This document shows positions 57,746 to 64,000 of a stretch of 64,000 bases of DNA, piece by piece. Source of the DNA: Pseudomonas chlororaphis (lineage in GTDB: Bacteria > Pseudomonadota > Gammaproteobacteria > Pseudomonadales > Pseudomonadaceae); the NCBI RefSeq assembly GCF_000783395.1, contig NZ_JSFK01000001.1, forward strand, positions 487,538-551,537, given 5' to 3'. The notes beneath the pieces were generated by a model. That model was given only the letters and a program-made list of their open reading frames with translations. It ran no database searches and was not told the origin of the DNA. Position 1 is the first letter of the stretch. Each line of letters starts with the position of its first letter. Position numbers and translations under genes: made by a program.

Positions 57746-58864
57746 TCAAATTACTTTTGAGGGTTCGCGCGAACGTTGCGCCGTTTGCGGTTTTGAATCA
57801 GCCCAGTTTTCCGGCAGGTTGATGTAATCAATCAACTCCCTCAGACGCCCGTGAGTGCGGGCATTGAAGGCGAAGGCCAGTCGCGCCAGATGACTGAACT
57901 GCGCTTCATCGTGTTCCTCGCCGGCGTAGGCGTGTTGATGAAACTGGTCACTCAGGCACAAATCGGCGAATGCTTCCTGCATGTGCGCCAACGCCTGATC
58001 GCTGAGCTTGTGATTCATGCGGATCACGAATTGGCGCTTTAGCCAGCGGCTGGAGTGGAAGTTGCTGTAGAACTGGTTGATCTGATCCACCGCCTCTTCG
58101 ACGGTGTAAACCAGTCGCATCAGTTTCATGTCGGTAGGCAGGATGTAGTGGTTGGCCTCCAATTGCTGGCGGATGAAGTCCATCGCGCCTTGCCAGAATG
58201 TGCCGCCCGGCGCATCCAGCAACACCACCGGCACCAATGGACTTTTACCGGTCTGGATCAGCGTTAACACTTCCAGCGCTTCATCCAGTGTGCCGAACCC
58301 GCCGGGGCATAAAACCAGTGCGTCAGCCTCTTTGACGAAGAACAGCTTGCGCGTGAAGAAAAAGTGGAAAGGCAGCAGATTGCCGGTACCGTCGACGGTC
58401 GGGTTGGCATGCTGTTCGAAGGGCAGGGTGATGTTGAACCCGAGGCTATGGTCGCGGCCGGCGCCTTCATGGGCGGCGGCCATGATGCCGCCCCCTGCAC
58501 CGGTGATGACCATCATCTCCGAGCGCGTCAACGCTGCGCCGAGCTCTCGGGCCATGGCATACAAAGGATGTTCGACCGGTGTGCGCGCCGAGCCGAACAC
58601 CGTGACTTTACGTCGGCCCTTGAATTGTTCCAGTACCCGAAAAGCCTGCTCCAGTTCGCGCAGTGCCTGCAGGGTGATCTTGGCATTCCAGCGGTTGTGG
58701 TCTTCCTGAGCCATACGCAGCACGGTCAGGATCATGTCACGGTAGATGGGGATATTCGGGCTGTTGGGGGAAACACGGTTGAGTTGTTCTTCGACCTTAC
58801 TGATGAGGTCGGGGCCGCTTTCCTGAAAATGACGGCTTAAGTGGTCATTCGGTTGGTAAGGCAT
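57746..58864 (-). CDS. LOG-family protein (TIGR00730-type Rossmann-fold nucleotide hydrolase)
   Basis: A 372-aa protein. The LOG motif CPGGFGTLDEALEVLT and the nucleotide-binding TVFGSARTPVEHPLY and VITGAGGGIMAAAHEGAG are intact. LOG proteins release nucleobases from nucleoside monophosphates; the longer N- and C-terminal parts here recall PpnN-type enzymes more than the short plant-type LOG proteins. Exact substrate is not shown by the sequence. Confidence 0.88.
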   Translation of the reverse strand: MPYQPNDHLSRHFQESGPDLISKVEEQLNRVSPNSPNIPIYRDMILTVLRMAQEDHNRWNAKITLQALRELEQAFRVLEQFKGRRKVTVFGSARTPVEHPLYAMARELGAALTRSEMMVITGAGGGIMAAAHEGAGRDHSLGFNITLPFEQHANPTVDGTGNLLPFHFFFTRKLFFVKEADALVLCPGGFGTLDEALEVLTLIQTGKSPLVPVVLLDAPGGTFWQGAMDFIRQQLEANHYILPTDMKLMRLVYTVEEAVDQINQFYSNFHSSRWLKRQFVIRMNHKLSDQALAHMQEAFADLCLSDQFHQHAYAGEEHDEAQFSHLARLAFAFNARTHGRLRELIDYINLPENWADSKPQTAQRSREPSKVI

Positions 58865-59214
58865 TCAACGTCTCCTTCTGCACAGAGCGGGAGGCCCTGA
58901 CGAGCGGCGTCAGTGCCGCGCTGCAAAAAACACACGATCGGCAGTTCCTTGTCTGCCGTTGAAAAATGACCGGGAATACTCTGAATCTAGACCCTTGCGC
59001 GCAATCGCGCTGACTTGATCATTGCGCCGCAACGTTTTGCCTGGCAACCGTTTATTGATTTTCCGCCGGTTCCTTCACCGCTCGTCCGAACGTGCGCCGA
59101 ACGGCAAAGCCTCTGATTAACTAACTTACAGGCGCCGTACGACAACTTTGCGTCATGAGCGTACGCAAGGTGCATGCTATTCAAGGATTTGCGGGTGGCA
59201 AGGAGGCGGAACAC
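58865..59214. other. Intergenic region between the LOG gene and the small RHH-like gene
   Basis: 350 bp without a supported gene. It carries the minus-strand leader of the LOG gene at its left end and, on the plus strand, a GCAAGGAGGCGG ribosome site for the small gene that follows. An in-frame ATG at 59155 would lengthen that gene by 20 codons. No repeat or RNA gene was recognised. Confidence 0.4.
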
Positions 59215-59409
59215 ATGGCCAGAGTGATTCTGGAGATCGATACGCAGTTGTATCGAATGTTGAAGGCATCAGCCGAGACCAATCATCTCAGTCTCGAAGA
59301 GGAGTGCTGCCGGCGCTTGGCCGGCGGCGAGCGCCGTTCGCACTATCTACAGGCCTTGCTGGCCGAACTGCGCGCCGAGGATGAACAGCGGCGCGCCAAT
59401 TCGCGATGA
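59215..59409 (+). CDS. Small ribbon-helix-helix-like protein
   Basis: A 64-aa protein with a short beta-like start (ARVILEIDTQLYRMLKASAE) followed by two helices (HLSLEEECCRRLAGG, HYLQALLAELRAEDEQRR), the pattern of FitA/Arc-type DNA-binding antitoxins. The ATG follows AAGGAGGCGGAAC. No toxin gene lies beside it; its stop directly abuts the stop of the convergent gene. Function uncertain. Confidence 0.6.
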   Translation: MARVILEIDTQLYRMLKASAETNHLSLEEECCRRLAGGERRSHYLQALLAELRAEDEQRRANSR

Positions 59410-59835
59410 TTACTTTTTCTTCGCCGGGCCGGCTTTCGGGCAATCCGATTCCTGGTAGCTGGCGGAGCCGATCGCTTTATTGGTTTTCACTTCCGTGAAG
59501 TCATAACGCATGATCGCGCCCTTGGCCATCAGCTTGCGAAACGACGGGTTGTTGCACACCGAGGCGCCCAGCTGGAAATACACGGCTTTAGGGTCAGCGC
59601 GCATCTTGTCAGCGTGGCTCTTTTGCACGCTCAGGTGGTTGATCAACTGCGTGCCTTCAACGGTAAAGCCCTGATCAAGAATGTCTTCACTGATGGCGCG
59701 TGGCGTGCCGACGCTGCTTTGGGCGGCGACGTTGCGCAGCTCGCGGTTCAGATTCTGCTCACTCAGGGAGGCAGCCTGAGCGGTGAAGGACGACGCCAGC
59801 AGAATGGCAGCGGTGGGAACGATAAGGCGCAGCAT
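59410..59835 (-). CDS. PA3611-like secreted protein (quorum-sensing-regulated virulence factor family)
   Basis: A 141-aa protein with a clear signal peptide (LRLIVPTAAILLASSFTAQA). The mature part has two Cys residues (GASVCNNPSFRKL and YQESDCPK) that can form a disulphide. It resembles the PA3611 protein of P. aeruginosa, which also lies near recA-recX. The family name implies quorum-sensing control, but its activity is unknown. Confidence 0.7.
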   Translation of the reverse strand: MLRLIVPTAAILLASSFTAQAASLSEQNLNRELRNVAAQSSVGTPRAISEDILDQGFTVEGTQLINHLSVQKSHADKMRADPKAVYFQLGASVCNNPSFRKLMAKGAIMRYDFTEVKTNKAIGSASYQESDCPKAGPAKKK

Positions 59836-60024
59836 GAAACTCTCCTGGTTCAGTGACTGGTGGTTCGACCAGCCACGTGACTGTGCGTTCAGTGGCGGCG
59901 AATTATAGGTGAGCCGGTCGGGAGGGTACAGGCTTGTGCCCGTCGCTCTGGTAAACTGCCGGCCTTTATTGCCCTGCCGAGTGTTGTTCGTGTCGAGTTT
60001 TCCTGCTTTTCGGCGTTATCCGCG

Positions 60025-60771
60025 ATGAACCATGCCCCTAACGCCGTCGCCCGTCTGCGCGATCAGCGCGAAGATGAAGGCATCAAGCCGATTCAGGCTC
60101 GTGGTTTTCGCTCCGAGCGTTGCCGCGACTGCCGGGTGATCATCAGCCATTGCCTGTGCGCGTGGCGGCCCAGCGTCGAAACGCGTTCGGGTGTGTGCCT
60201 GATCATGACCGGCAAGGAAGTGTTCAAACCGAGCAACACCGGTTGGCTGATTGCCGACGTCGTGCGCGATAACCATGCGTTTATCTGGTCGCGCACCGAG
60301 CCCGATCCGCAGATGCTGGCGCTGCTCAACGACCCGCAATGGCAGCCGTATCTGGTGTTTCCCGGTGAATACGTGGAGCCGTCGCGAGTGACCAACACCG
60401 TCGCGATCGATAGCAGCAAACGGCCGCTGTTCATCCTGCTGGATGCAACGTGGACCGAAGCGCGGAAGATTTTCCGCAAGAGCCCGTATTTCGACCGTTT
60501 GCCGATCTTGAGCCTGTTACCCGACAAACTCTCGCGCTACCGCTTGCGCCGTTCGACCCGCAGCGAGCACTTGTGCACTGCCGAAGTCGCCGCGTTGTGC
60601 CTGGAACTGGCCGGTGACAGCGACGCCGCCTCGGCGCTCGACGCCTATTTCGACGTGTTCAGCCAGCATTACCTCGGCGCCAAACAGCAACTGGATATGA
60701 ATGAATCGACGCCGGCCCACGCCGAGTTGCTGCCCTATATACGAAAGCCGCAGCCGGAGTTGGCCCAATAG
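60025..60771 (+). CDS. tapT: DTW-domain tRNA-uridine aminocarboxypropyltransferase
   Basis: A 248-aa DTW-domain protein (TapT/YfiP type) that adds the aminocarboxypropyl group (acp3U) to uridine 47 of tRNAs. The zinc cysteines lie in RCRDCRVIISHCLCAW; the DTW-like motif is LLDATWTEARKIFRKS; SRYRLRRSTRSEHLCTAEV follows. The gene name rests on domain similarity. Confidence 0.85.
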   Translation: MNHAPNAVARLRDQREDEGIKPIQARGFRSERCRDCRVIISHCLCAWRPSVETRSGVCLIMTGKEVFKPSNTGWLIADVVRDNHAFIWSRTEPDPQMLALLNDPQWQPYLVFPGEYVEPSRVTNTVAIDSSKRPLFILLDATWTEARKIFRKSPYFDRLPILSLLPDKLSRYRLRRSTRSEHLCTAEVAALCLELAGDSDAASALDAYFDVFSQHYLGAKQQLDMNESTPAHAELLPYIRKPQPELAQ

Positions 60772-60994
60772 TGGCCCATACTGTACAAGCCAGCGGCCGT
60801 GCTGCTTGACCACCCCGTCTTCGCTGGGCATGCTTGGCGCCGATTAGGGTGCGGCCAAGGTTTGAAACGCCGTGTTTGCTGTTGATTGGCGTTGAACGTG
60901 CCCCTGTGGATATCGCTTGAAAGCGGCATCTTGAGTTGCTTTGGCCAGACCGGAATGCACCGCGTCTGCCATCAAAAACAGGATCATTTGAAAA
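60772..60994. other. tapT-erdR intergenic region
   Basis: 223 bp in which no gene is supported. It must hold the promoter of the response-regulator gene; no clear operator was recognised. Confidence 0.4.
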
Positions 60995-61645
60995 ATGGCC
61001 ACATACGACATCCTGATTGCCGATGATCACCCTCTGTTTCGTAGCGCCCTGCATCAAGCGGTGACGCTGGGCCTTGGCCCGGATGTGCGACTGGTGGAAG
61101 TGGCGAGCATCGCCGAACTGGAAGCGCGCCTGACCGAAAAGGCTGACTGGGATCTGGTCCTGCTGGACCTGAACATGCCCGGCGCTTTCGGGTTTTCCGG
61201 GTTGGTCATGCTACGCGGACAGTACCCGCAGATTCCGGTGGTGATGGTTTCGGCCCAGGAAGAAGCTTCGGTGATGGTCAAATCCCGTGAGTTCGGCGCC
61301 AGTGGTTTTATTCCCAAGTCCAGCGACCTGAGCGTGATTCAGCAAGCCGTGCGCAAAGTGCTCGACGGCGATGTGTTCTGGCCACCGCAGGCGTTCGAAG
61401 CGGTGAGCGTTTCCGACGAAGCCAAAGCCGCCAGCGATGGCCTCGCCAGCCTGACGCCGCAGCAGTTCCGCGTGTTGACCATGGTCTGCGAAGGCCTGCT
61501 GAACAAGCAGATTGCCTATGAGCTGAGCGTGTCGGAAGCGACCATCAAGGCCCACGTCACGGCGATCTTTCGCAAGCTGAATGTGCGCACTCGTACGCAA
61601 GCGGCTTTACTGCTGCAACAACTTGAGTCAATTCCGAGCCAATAA
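60995..61645 (+). CDS. erdR: LuxR-type response regulator, ErdR-like
   Basis: A 216-aa response regulator. The receiver domain has the acidic pocket ADDHPLF, the phospho-acceptor Asp58 (LVLLDLNMPG) and Lys in FIPKSS. The C-terminal LuxR helix-turn-helix is LTPQQFRVLTMVCEGLLNKQ, IAYELSVSEATIKAHVTAIF. Order with the DTW gene and dgkA matches PA3606-PA3603, where the regulator is ErdR (ethanol and acetate metabolism). No sensor kinase is adjacent. Confidence 0.85.
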   Translation: MATYDILIADDHPLFRSALHQAVTLGLGPDVRLVEVASIAELEARLTEKADWDLVLLDLNMPGAFGFSGLVMLRGQYPQIPVVMVSAQEEASVMVKSREFGASGFIPKSSDLSVIQQAVRKVLDGDVFWPPQAFEAVSVSDEAKAASDGLASLTPQQFRVLTMVCEGLLNKQIAYELSVSEATIKAHVTAIFRKLNVRTRTQAALLLQQLESIPSQ

Positions 61646-61719
61646 TGGCTGGCGTCTTCACGCTTTTTTGACTTTTGTTGATCTAGTTTTCCCACTCCTT
61701 TTTGGTTGGTTTCTACTTT

Positions 61720-62082
61720 ATGTCACCTTTCAAGGGCCAGACCGGCCTGAAACGTATCCTCAACGCCTCCGGTTACTCGCTGGACGGCCTGCGCGCAGCC
61801 TTCACCGGTGAAGCGGCTTTCCGCCAATTGGTACTGCTCAATGTGGTGCTGATTCCGCTGACGTTCTTCCTCAATGTCAGCCGCGTTGAGCAGGCTCTGT
61901 TGATTGCCGTGTGCCTGCTGGCGCTGATCGTCGAGTTGTTGAATTCGGCAGTAGAAGCGGCCATCGACCGCATCTCGCTGGAACTGCACCCGCTGTCGAA
62001 GAACGCCAAGGACATGGGCAGCGCGGCGCAATTCGTCGCACTGAGCATGATCGCGCTGGTGTGGGCAGTGATTCTGCTTTAA
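61720..62082 (+). CDS. dgkA: Diacylglycerol kinase
   Basis: A 120-aa integral membrane kinase that phosphorylates diacylglycerol released during periplasmic glucan or LPS modification. Three membrane helices lie at ~34-50, ~54-75 and ~98-118. The conserved core ELLNSAVEAAIDRIS and the loop HPLSKNAKDMGSAAQF are intact. The ATG at 61720 is preferred to 61702 by alignment to the usual N-terminus. Confidence 0.94.
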   Translation: MSPFKGQTGLKRILNASGYSLDGLRAAFTGEAAFRQLVLLNVVLIPLTFFLNVSRVEQALLIAVCLLALIVELLNSAVEAAIDRISLELHPLSKNAKDMGSAAQFVALSMIALVWAVILL

Positions 62083-63005
62083 GCGATGGTCGGCAAAACG
62101 ATCTCGTCGCTGCGCTGCACCCCGGCGGTGAAAGCGCGGCACAGATCGAGAAATTCGCGCATGGCTGAGGTCTGATATTTCTGCTTGTGCCAAATGAAAT
62201 AGAACTGCCGCGCCAGGTCCAGATCCGGCGTTTCAACCGGCACCAGACTGCCACGGCGGAACGCATCGCGCAGCGCCAGCCGCGAGATGCAGCCAATCCC
62301 CAGCCCTGACTCCACCGCGCGTTTGATCGCTTCAGTGTGCTCAAGCTCCAGACGAATATTCAGCGCACTGCGATGATGCCGCATGGCCTGATCGAAGGTC
62401 AGCCGCGTGCCGGAACCTTGTTCGCGCAAAATCCACGCTTCATGGGTCAACTCTTCCATGGTCGCGCTACCGCGTTGCGCCAGCGGATGCTGCGGCGCGC
62501 AGAACACCACCAGCTCATCCTCGACCCAGCTCTGCACTTCGATGTCCGGGTGGCTGCAATCGCCTTCGATTAGACCCAGATCAATTTCGTAGTGGGCGAC
62601 TTGTTGCACGATATTGGCAGTGTTCTGCACGTGCAGCTTCACCTGGCTTTCCGGGTGGCGCTGCATGAAACTGCCGATGAGCAGGGTCGCCAGGTAGTTG
62701 CCGATGGTCAGCGTGGCGCCGACCGACAGCGAGCCGAAACCGGATTTGCCGTTGAGCAGGTCTTCGATTTCCTTGGCCTGATCGAGCAGGGCCACCGCTT
62801 GTGGCAACAGCTGTTTGCCGAGGGCGTTGAGGCTCAGCCGTTTGCCGGCGCGGTCGAACAGCTGGCAGCTGGATTGGCGCTCGAGCTCGGTGATCGAGGT
62901 GCTAGCGGCCGACTGCGAGAGGTTGAGCAGACCCGCAGCACGGGATACGCTTTCCTGCTGGGCGACGGCGACGAATACTTGCAGTTGACGGAGAGTAAAT
63001 CGCAT
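62079..63005 (-). CDS. finR: LysR-family regulator FinR
   Basis: A 308-aa LysR-type regulator. Helix-turn-helix: RFTLRQLQVFVAVAQQESVS, AAGLLNLSQSAASTSITELE. It is divergent from fpr across 133 bp, the FinR/Fpr arrangement of P. putida and P. aeruginosa, where FinR activates fpr under oxidative stress. The longer frame to 63080 adds residues not found in LysR proteins, so the start at 63005 is chosen. It overlaps dgkA by 4 bp at the 3' ends. Confidence 0.88.
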   Translation of the reverse strand: MRFTLRQLQVFVAVAQQESVSRAAGLLNLSQSAASTSITELERQSSCQLFDRAGKRLSLNALGKQLLPQAVALLDQAKEIEDLLNGKSGFGSLSVGATLTIGNYLATLLIGSFMQRHPESQVKLHVQNTANIVQQVAHYEIDLGLIEGDCSHPDIEVQSWVEDELVVFCAPQHPLAQRGSATMEELTHEAWILREQGSGTRLTFDQAMRHHRSALNIRLELEHTEAIKRAVESGLGIGCISRLALRDAFRRGSLVPVETPDLDLARQFYFIWHKQKYQTSAMREFLDLCRAFTAGVQRSDEIVLPTIA

Positions 63006-63138
63006 ATCGATATAACCGATAACCCTTATCTTAATAATCCAGTTAACAGATATTGTCGTCGCTATTAGAATGCGATGCAATTGCGCACCGTCGCCTTCAA
63101 AAGCCAGCGCAGACCCAATCTCCAGGAGTCAAACGTAC

Positions 63139-63918
63139 ATGAGCAACATGAACCACGAGCGTGTCCTCAGTGTTCATCACTGGAACGACACTCTGTTCAG
63201 CTTCAAGTGCACCCGCGATCCGGGCCTGCGCTTCGAGAACGGTCAGTTCGTGATGATCGGCCTGCAACAGCCCAACGGCCGCCCGCTTATGCGCGCTTAC
63301 TCGATCGCCAGCCCGAACTGGGAAGAGCATCTGGAGTTCTTCAGCATCAAGGTGCAGGACGGCCCGCTGACTTCGCAACTGCAGCACTTGAAGGAAGGCG
63401 ACGAGATCATCATCTCGAAGAAGCCTACCGGCACCCTGGTTCTCGACGACCTGAACCCGGGCAAGCACTTGTACCTGCTGAGCACGGGTACTGGCCTGGC
63501 GCCGTTCATGAGCGTGATTCAGGATCCGGAAACCTACGAGCGCTTCGAAAAAGTGATCCTGGTTCACGGCGTACGCTACGTCAACGAAGTCGCCTACCGC
63601 GAATTCATCACCGAGCACCTGCCGCAGAACGAGTTCTTCGGCGAGGCGCTGCGTGACAAGCTGATCTACTACCCGACCGTGACCCGCGAGCCTTTCGAGA
63701 ATCAGGGCCGTCTGACCGACCTGATGCGCAGCGGCAAGCTGTTCAGCGACATCGGCCTGCCACCGATCAACCCGCAGGACGACCGCGCGATGATCTGCGG
63801 TAGCCCGAGCATGCTCGACGAGACCAGCGAAGTGCTCGACAGCTTCGGCCTGAAGATCTCGGCGCGGATGCGCGAGCCGGGTGATTACCTGATCGAGCGT
63901 GCGTTCGTCGAGAAATAA
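63139..63918 (+). CDS. fpr: Ferredoxin-NADP+ reductase
   Basis: A 259-aa FAD enzyme that exchanges electrons between NADPH and ferredoxin or flavodoxin. FAD-binding RAYSIASPNWEEHLEFFSIK, the NADPH site LLSTGTGLAPFMSVI, and the C-terminal YLIERAFVEK (family C-terminus ends in a VEK/VWR-type tail) are visible. ATG at 63139 follows CCAGGAGT. It probably serves FdxA or a flavodoxin and is activated by FinR. Confidence 0.95.
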   Translation: MSNMNHERVLSVHHWNDTLFSFKCTRDPGLRFENGQFVMIGLQQPNGRPLMRAYSIASPNWEEHLEFFSIKVQDGPLTSQLQHLKEGDEIIISKKPTGTLVLDDLNPGKHLYLLSTGTGLAPFMSVIQDPETYERFEKVILVHGVRYVNEVAYREFITEHLPQNEFFGEALRDKLIYYPTVTREPFENQGRLTDLMRSGKLFSDIGLPPINPQDDRAMICGSPSMLDETSEVLDSFGLKISARMREPGDYLIERAFVEK

Positions 63919-63921
63919 GCC

Positions 63922-63967
63922 CCACTGAAAAGCCCCCATTGCCTGAATTGGCAATGGGGGCTTTTTT
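63922..63967 (+). terminator. fpr terminator
   Basis: AAAAGCCCCCATTGCC and GGCAATGGGGGCTTTTTT form a strong stem with a T run, just after the fpr stop. Confidence 0.93.
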
Positions 63968-63985
63968 ATGCCCGCGACATTCACC

Positions 63986-64000
63986 TGTAGGAGCTGCCGA
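63986..64000. repeat. Partial copy of the 7247 dispersed repeat
   Basis: TGTAGGAGCTGCCGA at the window edge equals the inner arm of the inverted repeat at 7247-7322; the element continues beyond the window. Confidence 0.7.

Overview
The window is chromosomal DNA of a Pseudomonas of the fluorescens group. The evidence is the conserved gene order accA-tilS-pyrG-kdsA-eno-ftsB-ispD and frmA-fghA-ispF-truD-surE-pcm-nlpD-rpoS-rsmZ-fdxA-mutS, the cinA-recA-recX block, high GC, and REP palindromes with a GTGGGAGCGAGC core. All calls were made by reading the sequence and from knowledge of the families; no database search was run.

Layout. 1-19159 is core genome: fatty-acid, tRNA, nucleotide, lipid-A, glycolysis, isoprenoid and cell-division genes, a glutathione-dependent formaldehyde detoxification pair with a divergent LysR regulator, then the nlpD-rpoS stress locus. 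A GacA-type upstream site and the small RNA rsmZ lie between rpoS and fdxA, and mutS follows. 19399-21825 is a small accessory patch: a membrane-anchored winged-helix regulator with a FidL-like partner (MarT/FidL type), an orphan ORF, a DUF1090 protein and a small lipoprotein.

21955-55506, between mutS and cinA, is a compound phage-tail bacteriocin (tailocin) locus. It has no integrase, terminase, portal or capsid genes. A LexA-like self-cleaving repressor (21955-22698) faces a sigma70-type promoter overlapped by a set of 14-bp ATGCAT-type dyads, followed by a structured leader of about 290 nt ending in an intrinsic terminator. A holin opens the lytic genes. Module 1 (23632-35793) is a P2-like contractile tail: V, W, J, I, fibre, chaperone, sheath, tube, E/E' frameshift, tape measure, U, X, D. 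Module 2 (35935-54406) is a Mu-like contractile tail: gp37-like, DUF2635, sheath, tube, E/E' frameshift, tape measure, N, P, gp45-gp48. It is followed by six consecutive fibre genes, each paired with a small assembly/chaperone gene. The six fibres share a near-identical N-terminus of about 65-70 residues and have unrelated tips. One GH19 endolysin and a nested Rz/Rz1 spanin pair close the locus, so the two tails appear to share a single lysis set split across the two ends.

55574-64000 returns to core genome: cinA (pncC-like), recA with a LexA box, recX, a LOG-family protein, a small ribbon-helix-helix-like protein, a PA3611-like secreted protein, a DTW-domain tRNA modifier, an ErdR-like response regulator, dgkA, and the divergent finR/fpr redox pair. 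The proposed logic is that DNA damage activates RecA, the repressor cleaves itself, the lytic promoter opens, and both tail particles and the shared lysis proteins are made. The most unusual features are the six-fold fibre array, the mosaic chaperones, the two programmed -1 frameshifts and the operator/leader arrangement.
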